Origin: Planctomycetota bacterium
GTDB taxonomy: Bacteria; Planctomycetota; GCA-002687715; DRQF01
Direction of reading: 5' to 3'
Assembly: GCA_015485455.1 (NCBI GenBank)
Contig: WFTN01000289.1
Coordinates: 1 to 8,870, forward strand
DNA length: 8,870 bases
Each line of letters starts with the position of its first letter. Within the stretch, counting starts at the first letter, position 1. A program made the translations under genes and the position numbers. The notes beneath the pieces are model-generated. The model was not told the DNA's origin. It searched no databases and saw only the letters and a program-made list of their open reading frames with translations. Positions 1 through 6,801 of the stretch are shown here, piece by piece.

Positions 1-1
1 C

Positions 2-739
2 GCCTATACCATGGCCAGCTTTCTTTCGCGGCTAAACGATCGCCAAGATGGTTATGGCGGCTCTTTGGACAATCGCGTGCGTTTGCCCTTAGAAGTTTTT
101 CGGGCAGTCCGAGAAACTGTGGGGGAGGACTACATCGTGGGCTGCCGTTTCTTAGGTGATGAGGTGATCGAAGGCGGAAGTCGCATCGAAGACGCTCTTT
201 ACTACGCCAAGGAATTCGCCCGGGCTGGCATGGACTTCTTGTCCGTTTCCAAGGGAGGCAAGTTCGAAGACGCCAAGCAGCCAGCTATTGGCCAGGCGGC
301 CTATCCATATACCGGCAAGTCAGGGCAAGAGTGCATGCCCACAGTTCGTATCGACGAGCGCGGCCCGTTTTTGCGCAACGTTCCTTTGGCCGCGACAATT
401 CGCCAAGCGATTCGCAGCGAAGGCTTTGAGATCCCCGTTGTGACCGCTGGAGGGGTATCGACTTTCGAACATGCGGAAGGCATTCTGCGCGCAAGAGATG
501 CCGATTTTATCGGCGCCGCTCGCCAATCTTTGGCTGATCCAGATTGGTGGCTCAAGATGAAAGCTGGCCGGGGAGAAGAAACCCGCCGCTGCTCTTTCAC
601 TAACTATTGTGAAGGCCTCGACCAGAAGCACAAAGAAGTGACCTGCCGTTTGTGGGACAAACTACCAGCTGATCCCCAAACCCCCATGAGTACCGATGGG
701 CGCCGCCGCCTACTACCTCCGCCTTGGAATCAAACTTGA
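2..739 (+). CDS. NADH:flavin oxidoreductase, Old Yellow Enzyme family (5' truncated)
   Basis: This is the C-terminal two thirds of an FMN-dependent ene-reductase/NADH oxidoreductase with an (alpha/beta)8 barrel, expected to be cytoplasmic. The frame is open from the first complete codon (AYTMASFLSRLND), so the true start lies before the window and the ATG at 11 is internal. Family hallmarks are DGYGGSLDNRVRLPLEV, in which the NR pair is typical of this family; the phosphate-binding VTAGGVSTFEHAEGIL; and ADFIGAARQSLADPDWW, where the usual G-R before the LADP segment reads A-R. Near the C-terminus lie CSFTNYCEGLDQKH and a further Cys in TCRLWD, a C-x5-C-x11-C pattern unlike the C-x2-C-x3-C iron-sulfur ligands of the dienoyl-CoA reductase branch, so cluster binding is uncertain. 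It ends normally in DGRRRLLPPPWNQT. The substrate cannot be told. No partner gene is visible, and the next gene is over 300 bases away. Family assignment is firm. Confidence 0.93.
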   Translation, partial: AYTMASFLSRLNDRQDGYGGSLDNRVRLPLEVFRAVRETVGEDYIVGCRFLGDEVIEGGSRIEDALYYAKEFARAGMDFLSVSKGGKFEDAKQPAIGQAAYPYTGKSGQECMPTVRIDERGPFLRNVPLAATIRQAIRSEGFEIPVVTAGGVSTFEHAEGILRARDADFIGAARQSLADPDWWLKMKAGRGEETRRCSFTNYCEGLDQKHKEVTCRLWDKLPADPQTPMSTDGRRRLLPPPWNQT

Positions 740-811
740 CCTGTGCATCCCGAGAACCCACTGTTGTCATGGTTTGGAAAGAATAAAGAATCTTTGTGCC
801 GTATCCGAGCA

Positions 812-834
812 CCGTCACTGTGAGGAACTGACGG
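812..834 (+). terminator. Weak stem-loop, possible oxidoreductase terminator
   Basis: A perfect 6-bp stem CCGTCA/TGACGG encloses an 11-nt loop about 70 bases after the oxidoreductase stop codon. A short T run (TTTT) comes only after an intervening G-rich stretch, so this is a poor intrinsic terminator. An inner TCAC/GTGA pairing competes with it. Confidence 0.25.
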
Positions 835-1040
835 CAGGGGGATTTTGACTATTCAGGTTGTATCGTTTGGATAGATGATACTCACGCCGGGAATTTCTGC
901 AGACTAAGCCTATCATGTAGTGAGAGATAGTGTCAGACTCTTTCAGTGTATTTGCTTGGGCGCTCGAAGGCGCCTGCCAACCACTGAGAGCCGTTGTCGA
1001 AGGCGGGCCTTCAGTCTTTTGTCGTTCCTTTAGGGGAACA

Positions 1041-1046
1041 AGGAGA
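1041..1046 (+). promoter_or_regulatory. Shine-Dalgarno site fixing the start at 1054
   Basis: AGGAGA lies 7 nt before ATG 1054. The codons immediately after that ATG encode a signal peptide, which decides the start against the in-frame TTG at 994. The surrounding ACAAGGA...CACCATG resembles the ACAAGGA...ACACATG before the second secreted-protein gene. Confidence 0.85.
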
Positions 1047-1053
1047 AATCACC

Positions 1054-3363
1054 ATGTGGCATATGTTCTTTGTTCGTTTCGCTGTTCTTCTCCTGTGCTT
1101 CTCAGCACTGGGGCCCCAAAGCCTGTCAGGGCAGTCGTCCTTTGAACAGACGCTTCCCAGCGGTCTGCTCAACACCGACGGCGGATCACAGACCTCTATT
1201 CCTTTTAACTCGATGAATGACTCAATCTCTCAATGGCACTACGATACAAGTTTCTTCAGCGCCAGCGGGCCCATCCTGATCAATGAAATCTATGTCAGGG
1301 CCTCGTCTCCTGGGGCAGTTGTCAATGGGTTTTCCTGCTCCGATCTCGAGATCACCTTGATTGAGGCTACCACAACTCCAGGAGGTGCTAGCACCATTTT
1401 TGCGAACAACATCCTGCGAGCGGAAGTTGTGAGAAGCGGCAGTTACACTTTGGTCTCTGATACTCTGCCTGATGGCGGCACCACGGCGTCGTGGATTCCG
1501 TTGAGGCTCTTCAAGAGATTTCTCTACGACCCCACCTCGGGGAATGATCTCATCATTCAGGTGCGTGTCTGTGGTGTCACGACACCGTTGGGCGTTTCGA
1601 TTGATGGAGAGTTCGTGGCAGGAGTTGAAAGGCGGACAAATCCCGCGGACTGTAATGCAGTCTCGTCGACTCTTACGAACATTGGTTTCGCTCCAGTTGT
1701 GCGCATCGCCAGCACGCCTGTGCTTGAGCAGTCCCTGCCCCAGGGAGAACTGGCAGCGGATTCCAACAGCGCCACGAGCTTTCTCTTCAACAGCGGCAGT
1801 GATCAAAAATGGCAGTGGCATTACGACAGTGGAGAATTTGCCGCATCGGGGCCGATTACCATTTCGCAGATTTCCGTCCGTGCTAATGGAGGGGCTCCAG
1901 TCAATGCCTTTGATTTCCCGTCTCTGACCGTGACCCTGATCGAAGCCAGTACGGACTATCAGGTGGGGAATCACGATCCGACCTTTGCCAACAATGTCCT
2001 GCGTAGCAAAGTCGTACGTTCCGGTTCGTGGAGCGCTCCAGCGACGGCGTCCTCTGGGGGTGGAGGGGGTAACTGGATTTCCTTTCAGTTAATAGACACC
2101 TTTGACTATGACCCTTCCTCCGGCAATGACCTCATTGTTCAACTTGAATCCTGTGGCACCGGTACTCTTTGGGGTGTTAGCGTGGACGGTGTTCTTGGTG
2201 GCCCCGGCACTGTGGGCGGAAACCGTTATGGCCACACTACGAACTGTACGGCCATCAGCCAGAGCACGTCCAACAACGAGTTCGTACCGATAGTCAAGGT
2301 TTCCTACACTGAACGGGAGATCACAAGTTTTCCATTCCGGGAGAACTTCGATCTTTGGGGCGCGAGTCATGCCACAAGCCGCACACCACCGGGCTGGATC
2401 CAGGATGACTCCAATTCCATAGACTGGCGCTTCTTTCAAAGGACTACCAGTGTTGGAACCAGCAATGTGGACCACACCACGGGCCTCAGTCGTGTTGGTT
2501 TCTATCTGTCCACTGATGACGGCTTTTCTTCCGCTTCCGAGCTCATTTCAACTCCCATTTTCAATCTTGCGACCCTCGCCAACCCGATGGCCACGTTCTG
2601 GGTTTATAGCAACTCGGCTCTTCCGGCCTCGGTTCTGGACTCCAACGAGTTGTCCATTGACGTAACGACTCATCTTCCAGGTGGTTTCACCACAACCAAC
2701 TTTTCCGTTCTGCCCCCGGTACGCGTCCTGCGCAGTGGTTGCTGGAGCAAGTTTGCTGTGGACCTTTCGCCTTATGCCGGCAGTCGTGTGTCATTGACTT
2801 TCGAGGGAACAACAGACAGCTCCAATACCTTCTATCACGATTTCGCCATTGATGATTTTGAAGTTGCGAGCGCAGCGCCCACCGAGGGAGGCCAAGGCTC
2901 GCGCGCTGTTGCAAGGCTCAACATCAACGACTGCTGGAACATCAACGGTCTCCATGTTGAGAGCAACGCACCGGGCCCTTACTACGCATGTGGCAAACCA
3001 GCGGGCGAATTCCATGCGGCGATCGAAGGTGCTGCACCCTTTCAACCCACGGCTCTATGGATTGGCCCTTTGAACATTGCTGTCGCGACCTTTGGGCCCC
3101 TGGGGCAGATGGACACTGGAACACCGGACACCACGGGTGATGGCATTCCCGAAAGCATCTTCATCTTCGGATCTGGTCTTAATCCCACCCCAAGCTTTCT
3201 GGATACCTTTTTCTTCACCAACGCTGCGGGCGTGACGAATGTCTCGTTGACCTTGAACCCCGCTTTACCATTCGGCGTCCTTGGAACCTTCCAGGCAGCC
3301 GCAGCCGATGGAATGGGTAGCATTTATCTGACAAATGCGGTGGTGTTCAGGATCGACCCCTAA
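1054..3363 (+). CDS. Exported modular protein: two tandem modules, MAM-like domain, shared C-terminal module
   Basis: A 769-aa protein of unknown function, predicted to be secreted. Residues 1-26 form a signal peptide (MWHMFF, then hydrophobic AVLLLCFSALG) with likely cleavage in LSG/QSS. Residues about 29-219 and 223-416 are two homologous beta-rich modules; both contain QWHYD, LIEA, FANN-LR-VVRSGS and YDP(S/T)SGNDLI. Each module carries a Cys pair (173/200 and 367/398) that probably forms a disulfide. Residues about 427-605 resemble a MAM/concanavalin-like jelly roll: DHTTG, NPMATFWVYS, VDLSPYAG and the terminal FAIDDFEV. Residues about 620-769 match the C-terminus of the next secreted protein (NINGLHV, GPYY, GPLN, MD.G.P, TFQA, TNAV). 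No catalytic residues are recognisable, so an adhesive or binding role is only inferred. The ATG is chosen over TTG 994 because of the signal peptide and RBS. A strong hairpin follows the stop. Confidence 0.9.
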   Translation: MWHMFFVRFAVLLLCFSALGPQSLSGQSSFEQTLPSGLLNTDGGSQTSIPFNSMNDSISQWHYDTSFFSASGPILINEIYVRASSPGAVVNGFSCSDLEITLIEATTTPGGASTIFANNILRAEVVRSGSYTLVSDTLPDGGTTASWIPLRLFKRFLYDPTSGNDLIIQVRVCGVTTPLGVSIDGEFVAGVERRTNPADCNAVSSTLTNIGFAPVVRIASTPVLEQSLPQGELAADSNSATSFLFNSGSDQKWQWHYDSGEFAASGPITISQISVRANGGAPVNAFDFPSLTVTLIEASTDYQVGNHDPTFANNVLRSKVVRSGSWSAPATASSGGGGGNWISFQLIDTFDYDPSSGNDLIVQLESCGTGTLWGVSVDGVLGGPGTVGGNRYGHTTNCTAISQSTSNNEFVPIVKVSYTEREITSFPFRENFDLWGASHATSRTPPGWIQDDSNSIDWRFFQRTTSVGTSNVDHTTGLSRVGFYLSTDDGFSSASELISTPIFNLATLANPMATFWVYSNSALPASVLDSNELSIDVTTHLPGGFTTTNFSVLPPVRVLRSGCWSKFAVDLSPYAGSRVSLTFEGTTDSSNTFYHDFAIDDFEVASAAPTEGGQGSRAVARLNINDCWNINGLHVESNAPGPYYACGKPAGEFHAAIEGAAPFQPTALWIGPLNIAVATFGPLGQMDTGTPDTTGDGIPESIFIFGSGLNPTPSFLDTFFFTNAAGVTNVSLTLNPALPFGVLGTFQAAAADGMGSIYLTNAVVFRIDP
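1138..2301 (+). repeat. Tandem duplicated module within the first secreted protein
   Basis: The encoded modules at about 1138-1710 and 1720-2301 are clear homologues: LPSG/LPQG, QWHYDTSFFSASGPI versus QWHYDSGEFAASGPI, FANNILR versus FANNVLR, and YDPTSGNDLIIQV versus YDPSSGNDLIVQL. At DNA level the copies have diverged considerably, so the duplication is old and not a recent recombination product. The first copy uniquely has an extra Cys (FSCSDLEI, where the second reads FDFPSLTV). The second has a glycine-rich insertion (SSGGGGGN). Confidence 0.85.
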
Positions 3364-3387
3364 CTTCTTTTTCTCGAAGTTCTGAGC

Positions 3388-3424
3388 AAAGAACCAGCAG
3401 GATGATCGTTCCTGCTGGTTCTTT
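3388..3424 (+). terminator. Intrinsic terminator hairpin after the first secreted-protein gene
   Basis: A perfect 15-bp inverted repeat (AAAGAACCAGCAGGA / TCCTGCTGGTTCTTT) encloses the 7-nt loop TGATCGT, starting 25 bases after the stop codon. The 3' arm ends in TTCTTT and runs into CTTTGG, while the 5' arm begins AAAGAA. The structure could therefore act in either direction. It isolates this gene from the second secreted-protein gene. Confidence 0.85.
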
Positions 3425-3943
3425 CTTTGGTGTGCCCGGCATGACTGTCGACTTGGAGATGAAAGTCATCCCGTAACCTGACCGCAGGGAAGGAAGTGAA
3501 GCGCAAGGTGCGCCGCCACCACGACTCCTGAAGCCGTCTGAAGAGCTGCGTCGACTCTCGCCCCCTCCAACAACTCATCAAATCGACAACTAGGCTGACA
3601 GGCAAGCTATAGGGTGGAAGCGATCCTTCCTCTTTTCGCAAGCGGTGGCGTAATCAACCCTGAGGAAAAACGAAAGGGGCGGACTATGGGCCGCTTACAT
3701 TGAAACCAAGAATCGAAGCGTTGCTCGATAAGCATCACGATGGGGTAGAGTCTTGGAAGAAATATGCTCCGATAAGACTCTCACCAAGAAGCACCAGCAG
3801 GCTGCCTTGTATTTGCTCATCCAAAATAACGAGAGAGCCGGATGATACTGTGGACTCGCGAAGTTTTTTATGCGAGATTGAAACCCTCAAGGCTCCAACA
3901 ATCGAACCCCACTTGTGACCCAATTGCTCCGGTGCTTAGTGAC
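3425..3943. other. Intergenic region with possible decayed coding fragments
   Basis: Just over 500 bases lack a convincing intact gene. Two short stretches read like protein but lack starts and relatives I recognise. On the minus strand, 3606-3466 gives 46 codons containing FDELLEGARVDAAL and SGVVVAAHLALHFLP. On the plus strand, about 3749-3845 gives LTKKHQQAALYLLIQNNERAG ending at TGA 3843. Both may be chance or relics. The promoter of the downstream gene should lie here, but no clear -35/-10 pair was found. Confidence 0.4.
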
Positions 3944-3948
3944 AAGGA
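3944..3948 (+). promoter_or_regulatory. Shine-Dalgarno site fixing the start at 3956
   Basis: AAGGA lies 7 nt before ATG 3956, and the next codons encode a signal peptide. The upstream in-frame ATG at 3842 would add 38 residues with no secretion character in front of the signal peptide and has no comparable site. Confidence 0.8.
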
Positions 3949-3955
3949 ATTACAC

Positions 3956-5908
3956 ATGCGGTCTATCAAGAATCAACTTTTCATGGGACTTTTGGTCGTT
4001 TTCTGGGTCGTCAGTGGAGAATTACACGGCCAATCGGGAACCCTCACTACGACGTTGGCTGGGGGAATCAACAATGTTGGGGCTATGTTCGATGTGAAAG
4101 CGCTCTCCAACATCGAGATTGATAGTTTCGATGTCCGATTTTCGCCCACCTTGACGGGACTTCCAACATCGGTACAAGTCTGGGCGTTGAACACCCCAGG
4201 TTCCCACGCTAGCCTTGCCAATCGGACGAGTAGTGCCAATTGGAACTTGCTGGCAACCGTGCCAGTCCCTTCTTCTTCGACAGTATTTCCCTTGAACCTC
4301 AATCTCGCTTACCCGATTCTTGCCGGGAGTACCCAAGCATTCTACATCACCGTGGCCAACTCTGGTATGAGGCTCTGGGACAGCCCAGGTCCATTGTCTG
4401 GAACGCTTTTTGCTTCGAATTCTGATTTAGAATTCTACGTCGGACACAGTGGCACACATTTCAATGCGAACATGGGAGGGCAGGTTTGGAATGGCAACAT
4501 TCACTACACAGCGTTGCCAACACTTAGCGACGACATCAGCATGTTGTCAGTCGACGTTCCTGCGGTCGCATCGGTCAGTTGTTTTCCTGGGGGCGTATCT
4601 GAGCCGGTGAGTATCGCAGTCAGGAATATGGGCCTAAATCCTGTTCCGGCCAATAGCCTTTTGACCCTCTTTTATCAGGTCGGCAATAATGCTCCGGTCA
4701 GCGAATTCGTTTTTACTCCCAACGTTTTGAACACCGGTGATATTTTTTCGTATGTTTTCACGAGGAGGGCTAACCTGTCTGCGATTGGGGCGACGAATTT
4801 AACAGCCACTGTGGTTTATGGTCTCGACCTTAACAGCTCAAACGACATGGCTTCAGTCCAAGTTCCCAGTGGCGGTAGATTGAGGGTGACAAGCTATCCA
4901 TTCATCGAAGATTTTAACGTAACCACCACCGGCTCTACCTCAGAACCACCCCTTGGCTTTGGCAATGAATCGACGGATTCCATAGGTCCATTTTCTGATT
5001 GGCTCTTCCGAAACGACGCAACGCCTTCCTTTGGAACTGGTCCGCTCGCCGACCATTCCACTGGCATTTCGGGAATGGGCGGGTACGCCTATGTGGAAGG
5101 AAATGGGGCGGTCGCGCCCATCAATCTGCGCACTCCTTGTTTCGATCTTAGTGGCCTGAGCAACCCAATCTGTCGTTTCTGGGTCCATTCGGATAATGCC
5201 AATGGAAACACCAATGCAAACCAGCTGAACATCGATGTCATCAGCTATCCGTTTGGGTTCTTGACAACCGATGTGACCCCGTCAATCAGTCACCTTGGAA
5301 GCGCATGGATACTTCACGTAGTCGACCTAAGCCCATTCGCAGGTCAGATGATCCAATTGGTGTTTCGGGGAAATACAAGCATAGGCGGGTCAGGTCATGA
5401 CATTGCCATCGATGACTTAAGTGTCTCGGGGCTCCAGGCCACACCAGGGCAAGCCCCCCAACCAGGCTTGGCTGTACTTGACCTGAATAATCCCTTCAAC
5501 ATCAACGGTAATACGGTGGATCTCGGATTCGGCGGGCCTTACTTCACCAGTGTCGCTGAAGGTGGCACATTGTTGTTCCACATTGAAGGAACACCCCTGC
5601 AAACCATCCTACTCTTGGGCGGGCCGCTCAATCCTGTCGTTGCGTCATTTCCTGGCATTGGGAGTATGGACATAGGTGGACCTGTCGATCCAATAACTGG
5701 AATTCCAAGCGCCATTACTGTCCTTGCGGACGGAGCGATATCGTTTGGGCTGGACGGATTCTTCGTGACCGCTGTCGATGGACAATTCGACTTTGCCACC
5801 TCGGTACCAAGCTTGCCACCTGGACTAAGAATCACCTTCCAAGCGGTGATTGCGTCATCAGCTATGGTGAGCATGAAACTGTCGAACGCTGTTGAGGTCA
5901 CATTCTAA
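3956..5908 (+). CDS. Exported modular protein: beta module, CARDB-like, MAM-like and shared C-terminal module
   Basis: A 650-aa predicted secreted protein of unknown function. Residues 1-25 are a signal peptide (MRSIKNQ, then LFMGLLVVFWVVSG) with likely cleavage in LHG/QSG, similar to its upstream neighbour. Residues about 28-186 form a beta-rich module (LAGGINNVGAMFDVKA, FYITVANSGMRLW, VWNGNIHYTA) of a kind I associate with secreted planctomycete proteins. Residues about 190-302 look Ig/CARDB-like: VSIAVRNMGLNPVPANS, LFYQVGNN, YGLDLNSSNDMASV. Residues about 315-490 are MAM-like: DHSTG, NPICRFWVHS, VDLSPFAG, DIAIDDLSV. Residues about 505-650 are the C-terminal module shared with the 1054-3363 product (FNINGNTV, GPYF, GGPLNPVVASF, MDIGGP, ITFQAV, SNAVEV). 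There is a Cys pair in TPC...NPIC within the MAM-like domain. No enzyme motif was seen. No strong terminator follows, so read-through into the small membrane-protein gene is possible. Confidence 0.9.
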   Translation: MRSIKNQLFMGLLVVFWVVSGELHGQSGTLTTTLAGGINNVGAMFDVKALSNIEIDSFDVRFSPTLTGLPTSVQVWALNTPGSHASLANRTSSANWNLLATVPVPSSSTVFPLNLNLAYPILAGSTQAFYITVANSGMRLWDSPGPLSGTLFASNSDLEFYVGHSGTHFNANMGGQVWNGNIHYTALPTLSDDISMLSVDVPAVASVSCFPGGVSEPVSIAVRNMGLNPVPANSLLTLFYQVGNNAPVSEFVFTPNVLNTGDIFSYVFTRRANLSAIGATNLTATVVYGLDLNSSNDMASVQVPSGGRLRVTSYPFIEDFNVTTTGSTSEPPLGFGNESTDSIGPFSDWLFRNDATPSFGTGPLADHSTGISGMGGYAYVEGNGAVAPINLRTPCFDLSGLSNPICRFWVHSDNANGNTNANQLNIDVISYPFGFLTTDVTPSISHLGSAWILHVVDLSPFAGQMIQLVFRGNTSIGGSGHDIAIDDLSVSGLQATPGQAPQPGLAVLDLNNPFNINGNTVDLGFGGPYFTSVAEGGTLLFHIEGTPLQTILLLGGPLNPVVASFPGIGSMDIGGPVDPITGIPSAITVLADGAISFGLDGFFVTAVDGQFDFATSVPSLPPGLRITFQAVIASSAMVSMKLSNAVEVTF

Positions 5909-5961
5909 CCCAAATTCTTAAGACCTTGTTGGTGCCAGGGGCGGCATAGTGCTAAGAAGTG

Positions 5962-6375
5962 ATGGGAGTGAGTATCGTGCTCAAGAGATTTGAGAGAACG
6001 AGGAGTTGGCGGCTTAAGAACCGGGACATCATGTTCATTGCTCACATTGTTCTCCTGGGTGGTGGCATGATTCTTGGGGGCCTAGTGGGAGCAGGAAACC
6101 GGCAAGGGCCTTCCTTCACCTTGGCGGGTATTTTGGCCCCTTTTCTGGGGCCTTGGAGTATGTTGTTCGAACCCCATGCTTGCGACTTCGGCGGCTGGGA
6201 TGAGGACTTCAAGATCTTGGCCATAACGATCACGGCGACGCTTCTCGCGAGTCTTGGGTACGCCTATGGATCTAAGCCCAGATTCTTAAGATCAATCGCT
6301 ATCACACTGAGCTTTGTCTCGTTGATCCTATGGATCTTATGGGGCCTGGCGGACGCCCTGAATTCTACCAGTTGA
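5962..6375 (+). CDS. Small multi-pass membrane protein, unrecognised family
   Basis: A 137-aa protein of no family I can name. Four hydrophobic stretches are visible: about 23-45 (IMFIAHIVLLGGGMILGGLV), 51-69 (FTLAGILAPFLGPWSMLF), 83-103 (FKILAITITATLLASLGYAY) and 109-132 (LRSIAITLSFVSLILWILW). The N-terminus is strongly basic (KRFERTRSWRLKNR), favouring a cytoplasmic N-terminus by the positive-inside rule. A loop with CDFGGWDED between the second and third segments holds the only Cys and most of the acidic residues. The start is uncertain: ATG 5962 is used, but GTG 5959, GTG 5968 and GTG 5977 (GGGAG 8 nt upstream) are in frame. It follows the second secreted-protein gene by 53 bases with no clear terminator between, so co-expression is plausible but unproven. 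Confidence 0.7.
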   Translation: MGVSIVLKRFERTRSWRLKNRDIMFIAHIVLLGGGMILGGLVGAGNRQGPSFTLAGILAPFLGPWSMLFEPHACDFGGWDEDFKILAITITATLLASLGYAYGSKPRFLRSIAITLSFVSLILWILWGLADALNSTS

Positions 6376-6404
6376 CATCGGATCCTCTTACGAATCTATA
6401 TTCC

Positions 6405-6457
6405 GAATTCTGTGAGTCTGGTGGCGAGAGTATACGGGTTGGTGGCGATGAATTCTG
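6405..6457 (+). repeat. Short direct repeats at the truncated end of the DUF4143 relic
   Basis: TGGTGGCGA occurs at 6419-6427 and 6440-6448, and GAATTCTG at 6405-6412 and 6450-6457, so two motifs are each duplicated within 53 bases. This immediately adjoins the point (6461) where the minus-strand DUF4143 reading frame loses homology and stops. The repeats might mark a deletion scar, or be chance. Confidence 0.4.
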
Positions 6458-6460
6458 ACC

Positions 6461-6801
6461 TTATGTCATCCTTGGTGCCAACTTGACGCCGACGTCCACC
6501 ACGACATCAACTTCGTTGCCTTTTGCATCACGATAAAACGACATGTTGAGTCCCATGCCTTTCTTGAATCGGTGTTTGTAGATCTCAGCGATGACCAGGT
6601 TTTCGAATATGGATCCTCAGAGAGGGTGGATTTGGATTTGGTGATGAGATTCCAAGCCCAACAAATAGGAGACCAATCCTATGTCATGTAAGTAGAGCTT
6701 GGGGGTCTTGACCAAGCGTTTGCGAGTGTTGGCACGAAAGGGTTACAGCAAGAATACAATGTTGCTTACTTCCATGTAAGCAGCCATCTAGTTTGAGGCT
6801 C
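6461..6801 (-). pseudogene. Decayed AAA ATPase, DUF4143 C-terminal region
   Basis: Read on the minus strand, this is a recognisable DUF4143 (PD-(D/E)XK-like) C-terminus of an AAA ATPase. In order it gives EPQTRWL, then after a one-base loss near 6782 AYMEVSNIVFLL, stop (TAA 6745-6743), PFRANTR, KRLVKTPKLYLHDIGLVSYL, HPL, stop (TGA 6619-6617), GSIFENLVIAEIYKHRF, and SFYRDAKGNEVDVVVD, ending at TAA 6463-6461. The stop at 6619 sits where the family commonly has Arg (HPLRG), consistent with CGA to TGA; the one at 6745 fits CAA to TAA. The final E-x-K strand of the nuclease-like fold is missing. No Walker A or Walker B motif is found upstream on this strand, so the ATPase half is lost or unrecognisable. 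A related intact gene begins at 7736 on the other strand. Confidence 0.85.

Larger units (their letters stand above)
740..1053. other. Intergenic region between oxidoreductase and first secreted-protein gene
   Basis: No convincing gene is seen in these 314 bases. They should hold the oxidoreductase terminator and the promoter of the secreted-protein gene. A TTGACT hexamer at 845-850 resembles a -35 box, but nothing better than TGGATA follows at 17 bases, so no promoter is called. Two short hairpins exist: CCGTCA/TGACGG (812-834) and GGCGC/GCGCC with a 6-nt loop (959-974). A 9-bp direct repeat TCGAAGGCG occurs at 964-972 and 997-1005. Confidence 0.6.

Noticed and set aside
994..1053. TTG start 20 codons upstream for the first secreted protein
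   Set aside because: ATG 1054 has an AGGAGA site 7 nt upstream and directly begins a signal peptide; the TTG would bury the signal peptide behind a polar extension.
1222..1974. 250-codon open frame on the minus strand
   Set aside because: Fully antisense to the well-supported first secreted-protein gene, rich in Arg and without motifs or a ribosome site.
3109..3165. DTTGDGIPE in the first secreted protein as a dockerin or thrombospondin type 3 calcium repeat
   Set aside because: Only a single D-x-x-G-D-G match, lacking the second repeat of a dockerin, and absent from the homologous module of the second protein.
3842..3955. ATG 3842 as the start of the second secreted protein, overlapping a TGA as ATGA
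   Set aside because: The added 38 residues have no secretion character, while ATG 3956 has AAGGA at ideal spacing and a signal peptide. The ATGA overlap involves only a dubious upstream fragment.
5909..5961. Terminator after the second secreted-protein gene
   Set aside because: Only a 4-bp TGCC/GGCA stem and a mismatched TTCTTA/TAAGAA pairing are present, with no T tract.
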